A stretch of DNA of 15,028 bases from Streptomyces katrae (GCF_000966975.1 NZ_JZWV01000592.1:1-15028), one strand, 5' to 3'. Shown: positions 7,656 to 14,193, numbered from the stretch's first letter. Numbers and translations: made by a program. Notes: generated by a model from the letters alone, not told the origin.

Positions 7656-7692
7656 CCGCACGGGTGGTGAGCCGGGTTCCGGCTCCGTGCGG
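7656..7692 (-). terminator. Nested hairpin just after the 110-aa gene
   Basis: An outer 8-bp stem CCGCACGG/CCGTGCGG (7656-7663 with 7685-7692) encloses an inner GAGCCGG/CCGGCTC stem (7669-7675 with 7679-7685); the two share one base and so compete there. It begins 5 bp after the stop of the 110-aa gene and is the first of three consecutive hairpins on the minus strand. Confidence 0.55.
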
Positions 7693-7697
7693 GGCCG

Positions 7698-8030
7698 TCA
7701 GTGCATGACGGCCATGGCCAGCGCGCGGCGGGCGCGCATGGAGACGCGCTCGGCCTTGCGCTGCATGCGCCGGGCGGCGACCAGGCGCACGGCGTGACGC
7801 TGGGCGTCCACCTCGCGCAGCCGGTCGTCCATATGGGCACGGGCCAGGGCTTCTGGGATGAGTTGCATTTCGCGGGTCCTGTTCTGACGCGAGGTGATCG
7901 CGCCGGTGGTGATGAAGTCTGCGGTGGCGGAGCCGTGCGGCTGCTCGCTCGTGGTGGCGTAGGGGGACATGGGGGCCTGCTTCAAGGGGTCGTGCGTCAG
8001 AGGGCGGTCGATGGTTCCGGTGGCGGTCAT
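7698..8030 (-). CDS. Unknown basic protein overlapping the wblC end
   Basis: 110 aa. The ATG at 8030 overlaps the wblC TGA (8027-8029) as ATGA, so translation is probably coupled to wblC. An alternative ATG at 7970 (MSPYATTSEQ) would give a shorter protein without the overlap. The N-terminal half is low in structure signals. From about residue 50 (RTREMQLIPEALARAHMDDRL) the chain looks helical and becomes very basic and Ala/Arg-rich (RLVAARRMQRKAERVSMRARR), ending AMAVMH. It has no cysteines and no signal peptide. I do not recognise the family. The basic amphipathic C-terminus could bind RNA, DNA or the ribosome, but this is speculation. Three hairpins follow its stop, so it should share the wblC transcript and its control. 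Confidence 0.7.
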   Translation of the reverse strand: MTATGTIDRPLTHDPLKQAPMSPYATTSEQPHGSATADFITTGAITSRQNRTREMQLIPEALARAHMDDRLREVDAQRHAVRLVAARRMQRKAERVSMRARRALAMAVMH

Positions 8031-8398
8031 GCCGCTGCAACCGGGTTCTTGCGCGGGCGGCCACGGGGCCGCTTGCGGGCCACGACCACGCCCTGGACGA
8101 AGAGCTCTCCGCCCCAGACGCCCCAGGGCTCGCGGCGCTCCTTGGCGCCGGCGAGGCAGGCCTCGACCAGCGGGCAGGTGCCGCAGAGGGACTTGGCGTA
8201 CTCGACGTCCGCCGGGGACTCGGCGAAGAAGACCTCGGGGTCGAAGGTCCGGCACGGTACGGGGACGCCGAGGTTCTCGATGGCGTCGTCGAGCGCGGTG
8301 AGCGCGGTGAGGGGGGTCAAGGCGGGGTCCTCCGGGACTGCGGGCGGGGAGATCGTTTGGGTCTGCGGTGCGGACGGGGCGTGCGCTTCGAGTTGCAC
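8027..8398 (-). CDS. wblC: WhiB7/WblC antibiotic-resistance regulator
   Basis: 123 aa from GTG 8398, with GAGGAAG about 8 bases upstream. It carries the four iron-sulfur cluster cysteines (C49, C72, C75, C81; CxxCxxxxxC after an isolated Cys), the EPWGVWGGE turn (90-98) that contacts SigA region 4, and a C-terminal AT-hook RGRPRK (112-117) in a Lys/Arg-rich tail. Among Wbl proteins the AT-hook identifies the WhiB7/WblC class. The family activates genes for intrinsic resistance to ribosome-targeting antibiotics by joining SigA at promoters with an AT-rich block upstream of the -35, including its own. The neighbours uvrD2 and the ABC1 gene match the mycobacterial whiB7 locus. Expression appears governed by the long leader with uORF and attenuator upstream, and the stop overlaps the next gene. 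Confidence 0.97.
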   Translation of the reverse strand: MQLEAHAPSAPQTQTISPPAVPEDPALTPLTALTALDDAIENLGVPVPCRTFDPEVFFAESPADVEYAKSLCGTCPLVEACLAGAKERREPWGVWGGELFVQGVVVARKRPRGRPRKNPVAAA

Positions 8399-8433
8399 GG
8401 TTGTCTCTTCCTCGTCTGGTTCGGTTAGTCGTT

Positions 8434-8449
8434 CCGGCCGGTCGGCCGG
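8434..8449 (-). other. GC hairpin near the wblC ribosome binding site
   Basis: CCGGCCG/CGGCCGG (8434-8440 with 8443-8449), 7 bp around a GT centre, sits about 20 nt upstream of the wblC Shine-Dalgarno. It may influence folding of the wblC initiation region, but no partner sequence that would sequester the RBS is obvious. Confidence 0.4.
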
Positions 8450-8500
8450 GTGGCGGCTGTTACCTGGTCCTGCCAGTCCCGAGGCCCCTTCGCTCCGTCA

Positions 8501-8514
8501 TCCCCGTTCGGGGA
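8501..8514 (-). other. Small hairpin just after the attenuator U-tract
   Basis: TCCCC-gttc-GGGGA lies directly after the attenuator U-tract in the wblC leader. It may be part of the read-through leader fold; nothing more can be said. Confidence 0.35.
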
Positions 8515-8522
8515 CAAACAGA

Positions 8523-8557
8523 AGGGCCGCGGATCCCGGGTGGGGTTCCGCGGCCCT
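8523..8557 (-). terminator. Intrinsic terminator (attenuator) in the wblC leader
   Basis: On the minus strand, AGGGCCGCGGA (8557-8547) and TCCGCGGCCCT (8533-8523) form a perfect 11-bp stem with a 13-nt loop, followed by the U-rich TTCTGTTTGT. It lies 24 bp after the uORF stop and about 125 nt before the wblC start, so transcription must pass it to express wblC. A Rho-independent terminator between uORF and gene is the reported conserved layout of whiB7/wblC leaders. Confidence 0.88.
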
Positions 8558-8617
8558 GAAGGCGCCGGCCTGATCATGCGATCAGGCTGGATCACTCCAG
8601 GGTTCGAGCCCGCGGAA
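8546..8617 (-). promoter_or_regulatory. Candidate antiterminator pairing in the wblC leader
   Basis: TTCCGCGG (minus strand, 8617-8610, within the last 15 codons of the uORF) is exactly complementary to CCGCGGAA (8553-8546), which covers most of the terminator's first arm. Pairing would prevent the terminator stem. A ribosome translating to the uORF stop would mask 8610-8617 and allow termination; stalling or loss of translation upstream would free it. Two hairpins lie between the halves: CTGGA/TCCAG (8587-8600) and CCTGATC/GATCAGG (8569-8586), the second containing the uORF stop. The pairing is seen in the sequence; the mechanism is inferred. Confidence 0.6.
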
Positions 8618-8896
8618 GGCCCACATCAGGTGGTGCTGCGTCGTCGTCTGCTTGAATCCGGCACCGGCCGCGGCGGCGGGACCATAGGCGCCGTGCGCCT
8701 GCTGGGCTCCCGCTACTGCCACCAGTGCCTTGGTCGGTCGCTCATTGCGCTCGCTGACCGGAAGGGTCGCCAGCAGGGCGGGCTTGTCGGCGGAAATCGC
8801 GGACAGACCGGTGCCCCGGAGGGAGACGGAACCGAGCAGGCAGGAAGCGGCGACCGAGCGATCGGTCATTTTGGTGAAGGTCATGAAGCTGGTCAC
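8582..8896 (-). CDS. wblC leader uORF (regulatory peptide)
   Basis: 104 codons from GTG 8896, with AGGAGG and an 8-base spacer, one of the best Shine-Dalgarno sequences in the window. The peptide starts MTSFMTFTKMTDRSVAAS and ends LMWAFRGLEPWSDPA. It resembles no enzyme family I know and has a bland Ala/Gly/Ser composition, fitting a leader ORF whose translation matters more than its product. An internal ATG at 8884 is an alternative start. The stop is 24 bp before the intrinsic terminator. Conserved uORFs upstream of whiB7/wblC are reported to sense translation inhibitors. Frame and RBS are seen; the regulatory role follows from the family's known mechanism. It is long for a uORF, so a function for the peptide itself cannot be excluded. 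Confidence 0.75.
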   Translation of the reverse strand: MTSFMTFTKMTDRSVAASCLLGSVSLRGTGLSAISADKPALLATLPVSERNERPTKALVAVAGAQQAHGAYGPAAAAGAGFKQTTTQHHLMWAFRGLEPWSDPA

Positions 8897-8980
8897 TGGT
8901 CTCGCCTCCTCTCGGCGTCTCGGGGACCCGGCCCGGGGGCCTGTCCCATGCGTATTCGGATAAGTACAGCACGGATCCGG

Positions 8981-8995
8981 GGCTTCGGAGAAGCC
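8981..8995 (-). other. Hairpin in the 5' part of the wblC leader
   Basis: GGCTT-cggag-AAGCC forms a 5-bp stem about 15 nt after the likely transcription start and about 85 nt before the uORF start. It could stabilise the 5' end; no more is visible. Confidence 0.35.
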
Positions 8996-9013
8996 ACCGT
9001 TTCCGTTGCTAAG

Positions 9014-9052
9014 AACCTATGGGGATCCGACGGGCATGTGCAAACTATTTTT
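9014..9052 (-). promoter_or_regulatory. wblC promoter with AT-rich WblC-binding block
   Basis: Minus strand: the -35 TTGCAC (9043-9038) and -10 TAGGTT (9019-9014, fitting TANNNT) are 18 bases apart. An AT-rich block AAAAATAGT (9052-9044) directly abuts the -35 in otherwise GC-rich DNA. WhiB7/WblC activates SigA promoters carrying such an AT-rich element through its AT-hook, including its own, so this is the expected autoregulated promoter. Transcription would start near 9007, giving a leader of about 600 nt. Confidence 0.75.
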
Positions 9053-9063
9053 CCGACGAGTTT

Positions 9064-11241
9064 CTACGCGTCGTCAGGATCCTCACCCGCAGGCTCCTGG
9101 CCTGCGCAGATGGCCAGGACGTCGGCCCCGTACCGGTCGAGCTTGCGGCCGCCGACTCCAGAGATCATCGAGAGCTCCCCCGGCTCGGAGGGCGCGGCCT
9201 CCGCGATGGCCATCAGCGTCTTGTCCGTGAACACGCAGTAGGCGGGCAGCCCCTGGAGCTTCGACTGGCCGGCCCGCCACTCGCGCAGCCGCTCGTAGAG
9301 GCCCTCGTCCATGTCCGAGGGGCAGTCCCCGCAGCGCATCAGTTTGATGTCCCCGGCCTCCGTCAGGGTCCGGCCGCAGACCCGGCACAGCACCGGCCCG
9401 CGGCTGCCGCGCCTGCGGGTACCGCGCTCGGCCGGGGCTCCGCCCCGCGCCACGGGGGCCGCGGAGCCCGGCCGCAGGCCGTTCAGGAAGCGGCTGGGGC
9501 GTCGGGAGGCCCGGCCCCCCGGAGCCCGCGAGAGAGCCCAGGAGAGCGTCAGGTGCAGCCGCGCGCGGGTGACGCCCACGTAGAGCAGCCGGCGCTCCTC
9601 CTCGACCTGCTCTTCGGTCTTGGCGTAGGTGATCGGCACCATGCCGTCGGTGAGGCCGACGAGGAACACGGCGTCCCACTCCAGGCCCTTCGCGGCATGG
9701 AGCGAGGCGAGGGTGACGCCCTGGACGGTCGGGGCGTGCTGCGCGGCCTTGCGCTCCTCCAGTTCGACGGTGAGCTCGGCCAGGCCGGCGCCGGGCCGGC
9801 TGCGGGCGAAGTCCTCGGCGAGGCGGACCAGCGCGGCCAGCGACTCCCACTGGTCGCGCACGGCGCCCGAGCCGGCGGGCGGCTCGGCGGTCCAGCCGGT
9901 GGAGCTGAGCACGGCCCGGACCTGGGAGCCCAGCTCCATGACGTCGTCGAGGAGGGGGTCGTTGCCGGCGGAGCGGGCGGCTCCGCGCAGGGCGAGGACC
10001 GCCTTCTGGACCTCGGCCCGCTCGAAGAAGCGCTCGGCGCCGCGCAGCTGGTAGGGGACCCCGGCGTCGGCGAGGGCCTGCTCGTAGACCTCGGACTGGG
10101 CGTTGATGCGGTAGAGGACGGCGATCTCGCCGGCCGGGACCCCGGCGGCGATCAGGTCGCGGACCCGGCGGGCGACGCCCTCGGCCTCGGCGGGCTCGTC
10201 CGGGTACTCGGCGTAGACCGGGTCGGGGCCGGGCTCGCGCTGGGAGAGCAGCTCCAGCCGGTGCTCGGCGGCCCGGCCCCTGGCCTGGCCGAGGAGGCCG
10301 TTGGCGAGGTGGACCACCTGGGGGGTGGAGCGGTAGTCGCGGACCAGCTTGACCACCGTGGCGTGGGGGTAGCGGGTGCGGAAGTCCAGCAGGTGGTCGG
10401 GGGTGGCGCCGGTGAAGGAGTAGATGGTCTGGCTGGCGTCGCCGACGACGCAGAGGTTGTCGCGCTCGCCGAGCCACAGTTCCAGCAGCCGCTGCTGGAG
10501 GGGGCTGACGTCCTGGTACTCGTCCACCACGAAGTGCTGGTACTGGGCGCGGATCTGCTCGGCGATGTCGTGCCGGTCCTGGAGGACGCCGACGGTGAGG
10601 AGCAGCACGTCCTCGAAGTCGATCATCCCGCGGTCGCGCTTGAGCTGCTCGTACGTGCTGTAGATCTGGGCGATCTCGGCCGTGTCCCGGGGGGCCTCGC
10701 GGCCCGCCTTGAGGGCGGCGGCCGGGTAGTCGGCGGGGACGGTCTGGGTGACCTTGGCCCATTCGATCTCTCCCGTGACGTCGCGCAGCTCGTTGCGGTC
10801 GAGGCGGACGCGGCAGCGCGCTCCGGCCTCGGCCACGAACTGGATCTTGCGTTCGAGGAGCCGGGGGAGGTCCCCGCCGATGGCCCGGGGCCAGAAGTAC
10901 TGGAGCTGGCGCAGGGCGGCGGAGTGGAAGGTACGGGCCTGGACCCCGCCGGCGCCCAGGGCGCGCAGCCGGCCGCGCATCTCGCCGGCGGCGCGGTTGG
11001 TGAAGGTGACGGCGAGCACGCTGGCGGGCATCAGCTGCCCGGACTGCACCCCGTAGGCGATCCGGTGGGTGATCGCCCGGGTCTTGCCGGTACCGGCTCC
11101 GGCCAGCACGCACACCGGGCCGCGCAGGGTCGTGGCGACCTCGCGCTGCTCCGGGTCGAGGCCCTGGAGCACGGCGTCGGCTCCGGCCGCGCCGGTACCC
11201 GGGCCGGCCGGGAACGATGAGGGGTGCGTTGCTGCTGTCAC
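9064..11241 (-). CDS. uvrD2: UvrD2 superfamily I DNA helicase (tetracysteine, HRDC)
   Basis: 725 aa from GTG 11241. SF1A helicase motifs are in order: Q-motif LDPEQREV (28-35), Walker A AGAGTGKT (47-54), motif Ia TFTNRAAGEM (79-88), Walker B VVDEYQDV (238-245), motif III GDASQTIYSF (267-276), motif IV VRDYRSTPQ (300-308), motif V TLASLHAAKGLEW (510-522) and motif VI LLYVGVTRARL (552-562). A tetracysteine (C619, C622, C637, C640) and an HRDC domain (about 644-712) follow. Motor, tetracysteine and HRDC is the UvrD2 architecture of actinobacteria, where it is a 3'-5' DNA-dependent helicase (essential in mycobacteria). The Shine-Dalgarno is weak (GGCGGG), so the start could shift slightly. It lies directly upstream of the wblC promoter, as in mycobacteria, and is divergent from mrx1. 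Confidence 0.95.
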   Translation of the reverse strand: MTAATHPSSFPAGPGTGAAGADAVLQGLDPEQREVATTLRGPVCVLAGAGTGKTRAITHRIAYGVQSGQLMPASVLAVTFTNRAAGEMRGRLRALGAGGVQARTFHSAALRQLQYFWPRAIGGDLPRLLERKIQFVAEAGARCRVRLDRNELRDVTGEIEWAKVTQTVPADYPAAALKAGREAPRDTAEIAQIYSTYEQLKRDRGMIDFEDVLLLTVGVLQDRHDIAEQIRAQYQHFVVDEYQDVSPLQQRLLELWLGERDNLCVVGDASQTIYSFTGATPDHLLDFRTRYPHATVVKLVRDYRSTPQVVHLANGLLGQARGRAAEHRLELLSQREPGPDPVYAEYPDEPAEAEGVARRVRDLIAAGVPAGEIAVLYRINAQSEVYEQALADAGVPYQLRGAERFFERAEVQKAVLALRGAARSAGNDPLLDDVMELGSQVRAVLSSTGWTAEPPAGSGAVRDQWESLAALVRLAEDFARSRPGAGLAELTVELEERKAAQHAPTVQGVTLASLHAAKGLEWDAVFLVGLTDGMVPITYAKTEEQVEEERRLLYVGVTRARLHLTLSWALSRAPGGRASRRPSRFLNGLRPGSAAPVARGGAPAERGTRRRGSRGPVLCRVCGRTLTEAGDIKLMRCGDCPSDMDEGLYERLREWRAGQSKLQGLPAYCVFTDKTLMAIAEAAPSEPGELSMISGVGGRKLDRYGADVLAICAGQEPAGEDPDDA

Positions 11242-11332
11242 CCCGCCATGCTGCCAGGTCGGGTGGGGCGGGCGGGAAATCCGTCCACAGGCCCGGGCAG
11301 GTTGTCGGATGGGTCATACCGGGCGGGGGCCG

Positions 11333-11358
11333 GGAATGGCCGGGGGACGGCGTACGTT
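11333..11358 (+). promoter_or_regulatory. SigR (thiol-oxidative stress) promoter of mrx1
   Basis: GGAAT (11333-11337), exactly 18 bases, then GTT (11356-11358). This matches the SigR/SigH consensus of streptomycetes and mycobacteria (GGAAT-N18/19-GTT). It ends 56 bp upstream of the mrx1 ATG on the same strand. SigR controls thioredoxin and mycothiol-linked genes after disulfide stress, which fits a mycoredoxin gene. Confidence 0.8.
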
Positions 11359-11414
11359 CGAGTACTCGGACCGGGCGGGATGCCGGTCCCCCCAGACCTC
11401 ACAGAGGAGCGAGC

Positions 11415-11675
11415 ATGCAGGACACGGGCACGGTCACGATGTACAGCACCACCTGGTGCGGCTACTGCCGCCGGCTGAAGACGCAGCTGGACCGGGAGGG
11501 CATCGCGTACAACGAGATCAACATCGAGCTCGACCCCGAGTCCGCCAAGTTCGTGGAGCAGGCCAACGGCGGCAACCAGACCGTCCCCACCGTGCTCGTG
11601 AAGTCCTCCGCCGGCAACGAGTCCGTGATGACGAACCCGAGCCTCGCGCAGGTCAAGCAGGCCCTGGCCGTCTGA
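11415..11675 (+). CDS. mrx1: Mycoredoxin (glutaredoxin-like, mycothiol-dependent)
   Basis: 86 aa. The ATG at 11415 is preceded by GAGGAG with a 5-base spacer. It has a single thioredoxin-fold domain with the active site CGYC (C15-C18), the cis-proline motif TVP (56-58) and a C-terminal GNESVMTNPSL helix region. Mycoredoxin-1 reduces mycothiol-protein mixed disulfides using mycothiol, mycothiol disulfide reductase and NADPH in the actinobacterial cytosol. The CxYC site, length and position beside uvrD2 and nudC match mycobacterial Mrx1 (Rv3198A). The SigR-type promoter upstream supports a thiol-stress role. A 24-bp palindrome overlaps its stop and a strong hairpin follows. Confidence 0.93.
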   Translation: MQDTGTVTMYSTTWCGYCRRLKTQLDREGIAYNEINIELDPESAKFVEQANGGNQTVPTVLVKSSAGNESVMTNPSLAQVKQALAV

Positions 11676-11697
11676 CGTCCGGGACGTCCCGGACGTC
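11674..11697. repeat. 24-bp perfect palindrome overlapping the mrx1 stop
   Basis: A self-complementary stretch centred at 11685/11686 is built from three copies of a 9-nt unit CGTCC(G/C)GGA. It includes the last two bases of the mrx1 TGA. Lacking a loop, it forms a less typical terminator hairpin and could instead be a protein-binding site. Confidence 0.6.
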
Positions 11698-11708
11698 CGG
11701 GCACGGAG

Positions 11709-11752
11709 CACATGTGGAAGGCCCCCGCCGAGGCGGGGGCCTTCCACATGTG
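11709..11752. terminator. Bidirectional terminator between mrx1 and nudC
   Basis: A perfect 21-bp inverted repeat (11709-11729 with 11732-11752) has a two-base GA centre and a GC-rich core. It lies 33 bp after the mrx1 stop and 9 bp beyond the nudC stop of the convergent gene, so it can end both transcripts. There is no U-tract, as is common in streptomycetes. Confidence 0.85.
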
Positions 11753-11761
11753 TGACGAACG

Positions 11762-12691
11762 TTACGCCGCGGGCTTCGGCAACGGCCGGCCGTACCAGAG
11801 CTCGACGAGCCGGGCCGCGATCGAGATCCCGGACGGCGGGACGACCTCGCCGGACTCGAACGCCTCGGCCAGCTCCTCGCGGGAGAACCAGCGGGCCTCC
11901 TGGATCTCCTCGCCGTCGACCGTGATCTCGGAGCTGACGGCGCGGGCGTTGAAGCCCAGCATCAGGCTGTACGGGAAGGGCCAGGGCTGGCTGGCGACGT
12001 ACTCGACCTCGCCGACACGGACGCCCGCCTCCTCCCACACCTCGCGCACGACGGCCGCCTCTATCGACTCGCCCGGCTCCACGAACCCGGCCAGCGTGGA
12101 GAAACGGCCCTCCGGCCAGTGCACCTGGCGGCCCAGCAACGCGCGGTCCTGCTCGTCGGTGACCAGCATGATCACCGCCGGGTCGGTGCGCGGGTAGTGC
12201 TCGGCGCCGCAGCCGGGGCAGCGGCGGATGTGCCCGGCGGCCGCGACGACCGTGCGCTCGCCGCAGCGGGAGCAGAAGCGGTGCATGCGCTGCCAGTTCT
12301 CCAGCGCCACCGCGTGCACCATCAGCCCGGCGTCGCGCGGGGACAGCAGCAGCCCGGCCTCGCGCAGCCCGGCGGGGCGGGCCGACTGGTCCATGCGGCC
12401 GGGCAGCGAGTCCTTCTGGAGCGCGAAGTACCGTACGCCGTCCTCGTCGGTGCCCAGGAAGTACCGGTGGGTCTCGGTGGCCGGGGCCTCGAAGGCCGGG
12501 GTCATCACGATGCCGGTGCCGCCGTCGGGGGTGTCGTCGATCAGCACCTGGCCGCCGGAGACGACGAAGACGCGCGTCGTCGGGTGGCTCCAGGCGGCGG
12601 CGAGCCAGGCCTCGTCGAGGCGGTGGTGCGCGGCGCGGTCTATGTCGCTCGGCGCCGTGAGCGACAGTGGGCGCTCGGTGTGCGTGCTCAC
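11762..12691 (-). CDS. nudC: NADH pyrophosphatase NudC (Nudix)
   Basis: 309 aa from GTG 12691, with GGAAG about 7 bases upstream. The N-terminal domain (about 1-135) is followed by a zinc ribbon C140/C143/C158/C161 (CSRC...CPGC), then the Nudix domain with the full box GFVEPGE...REVWEEAGV (202-224) and the NudC-specific SQPWPFPYS (234-242) that recognises the NAD(H) moiety. NudC hydrolyses NAD(H) to NMN(H) and AMP and removes NAD caps from RNA 5' ends. The length is typical for actinobacterial NudC and all catalytic Glu residues are present. It lies 62 bp downstream of the M20 dipeptidase gene, co-directional and possibly co-transcribed, and ends at a shared bidirectional terminator. Confidence 0.95.
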   Translation of the reverse strand: MSTHTERPLSLTAPSDIDRAAHHRLDEAWLAAAWSHPTTRVFVVSGGQVLIDDTPDGGTGIVMTPAFEAPATETHRYFLGTDEDGVRYFALQKDSLPGRMDQSARPAGLREAGLLLSPRDAGLMVHAVALENWQRMHRFCSRCGERTVVAAAGHIRRCPGCGAEHYPRTDPAVIMLVTDEQDRALLGRQVHWPEGRFSTLAGFVEPGESIEAAVVREVWEEAGVRVGEVEYVASQPWPFPYSLMLGFNARAVSSEITVDGEEIQEARWFSREELAEAFESGEVVPPSGISIAARLVELWYGRPLPKPAA

Positions 12692-12753
12692 AGGTACTTC
12701 CAACTCCCCCGGTGGATGGGACAAGGCAGGCGTACAGGCGTGGGTGTGGGCGG

Positions 12754-14193
12754 TCAGGCCGTGGTGGCGGCGGCCGCGACGGGCGTGGGCGGGGCCCAGT
12801 TCTCGGCGAGGTCGCCCCACAGGTGGGCGGCGGTCTCCACGCCCTTGAGGAGGAGGTCGAGCTCGACCTTCTCGTTCGGGGAGTGCCAGCCGTCCGAGGG
12901 GACGGAGATGCCGAGGAACAGGACCGGGGCGTCCAGGACGTCCTGGAGGTCGGCCGCCGGGCCGGAGCCGCCCTCGCGGGTGAAGCGGATCTGCTGCCCG
13001 AAGGCCCGGCCCATGGCCCGCACGACGGACTGGAGCGCCGGGTGGTCCAGCGGGGTCAGGCAGGGGCGGGTGGGCGCGCCGAAGGTGATGGAGTGGCGGA
13101 TGCCGGCGGGGACGCGGGCCGCGACCCAGTCCCGTACGGCGGCCTCGACCTCGTACGGGTCCTGCCCCGAGACCAGCCGGAACGACAGCTTCAGGTGGGC
13201 GGAGGCGGGCACGATGGTCTTGCCGCCGGGGCCCTGGTAGCCGCCGCCGATGCCGTTGACCTCGGCGGTCGGGCGGGCCCAGACGCGCTCCAGGGTGGAG
13301 TAGCCGGCCTCGCCGGAGGCGGCGTGGGACTTGGCCGTGCGCAGCCACTCGGCCTCGTCGAAGGGCAGCTCGGAGATCAGCCGGCGTTCGGCGTCGGTGA
13401 GCTCGGTGATGCCGTCGTAGAAGCCGGGGATGGTGACCCGCTCGTCCTCGTCGTGGAGTGCGGCGACGAGGCGGGCGGCGACGGTGGCCGGGTTGGGGAC
13501 GGCTCCGCCGAAGGCACCCGAGTGGATGTCCTGGTCGGGGCCGTGGAAGTCGATCTCGCAGTCGGCGACGCCGCGCATGCCGGTGCAGACGGTGGGGGTG
13601 GTCTCGGACCACATGCCGGTGTCGGAGACGATCACGACGTCGGCGGCGAGCTCGGCGGCGCGGGCCTCGACGAGCGCGCGGAAGTTCGGGGAGCCGGACT
13701 CCTCCTCGCCCTCGATGAGGAGCTTGAGGTGCACGGCGGGGGCCTCGGCACCGGTGGCGGCGAGGTGGGCGCGGACGCCGAGGGTGTGGAAGAAGACCTG
13801 CCCCTTGTCGTCGGCCGCGCCGCGCCCGTACATCCGGCCGTCCTTGACGACGGGTTCGAAGGGCTCGGTGTGCCAGCCGTCGGCGAGGGCGGCGGGCTGC
13901 ACGTCGTGGTGGCCGTAGACGAGGACGGTGGGGGCGGCCGGGTCGGCGGCCGGCCAGTGGGCGAAGACGGCGGGGGCGCCGGTGCCTCCAGCGGTCTCCC
14001 AGACGTGGGTTTCCGGGAAGCCGGTCTCCTTGAGCTTGGCCGCGAGCCATTCGGCGCTGCGGCGTACGTCGCCCGCGTGTTCGGGCTGGGCCGACACGGA
14101 CGGGATGCGCAGCCACTCGGCGAGGTCGTCGAGGAAGGCCGTGCGGTGGGTGTCGATGTACGTACGGACGACGTTGTCCGGGGTTTCGCTCAT
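12754..14193 (-). CDS. M20-family metallo-dipeptidase (CNDP-like)
   Basis: 479 aa from ATG 14193 (MSETPDNVVRTY), 10 bp after the adnB stop, so likely co-transcribed. It has the two-zinc M20 pattern: GHHDVQP (94-100, His95 and Asp97), GRGAADDKGQ (bridging Asp128), EGEEESGSP (catalytic Glu164, ligand Glu165) and SDTGMWS (ligand Asp191). A lid domain follows (DFHGPDQDIHSGAFGG, about 215-230), and a final His ligand lies in SDGWHSPNEKVE near the C-terminus. The layout matches cytosolic non-specific dipeptidases (carnosine dipeptidase-like), which cleave dipeptides or cysteinylglycine-type substrates. The exact substrate is unknown. The Shine-Dalgarno is weak; GTG 14199 is an alternative that adds two residues. 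Confidence 0.93.
   Translation of the reverse strand: MSETPDNVVRTYIDTHRTAFLDDLAEWLRIPSVSAQPEHAGDVRRSAEWLAAKLKETGFPETHVWETAGGTGAPAVFAHWPAADPAAPTVLVYGHHDVQPAALADGWHTEPFEPVVKDGRMYGRGAADDKGQVFFHTLGVRAHLAATGAEAPAVHLKLLIEGEEESGSPNFRALVEARAAELAADVVIVSDTGMWSETTPTVCTGMRGVADCEIDFHGPDQDIHSGAFGGAVPNPATVAARLVAALHDEDERVTIPGFYDGITELTDAERRLISELPFDEAEWLRTAKSHAASGEAGYSTLERVWARPTAEVNGIGGGYQGPGGKTIVPASAHLKLSFRLVSGQDPYEVEAAVRDWVAARVPAGIRHSITFGAPTRPCLTPLDHPALQSVVRAMGRAFGQQIRFTREGGSGPAADLQDVLDAPVLFLGISVPSDGWHSPNEKVELDLLLKGVETAAHLWGDLAENWAPPTPVAAAATTA

Noticed and set aside
8742..8972. Alternative 76-codon leader ORF containing a TTA codon (possible bldA control)
   Set aside because: It has a poor Shine-Dalgarno and overlaps the 104-codon uORF, which has AGGAGG at ideal spacing. 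The TTA is at codon 4 of a frame I cannot support.
9019..11220. 733-codon plus-strand open frame opposite uvrD2
   Set aside because: uvrD2 on the minus strand has every helicase motif; the antisense frame has no recognisable domain and biased composition.
9083..11317. 744-codon minus-strand frame overlapping uvrD2
   Set aside because: Arg/Pro/Gly-rich out-of-frame translation of uvrD2 DNA.
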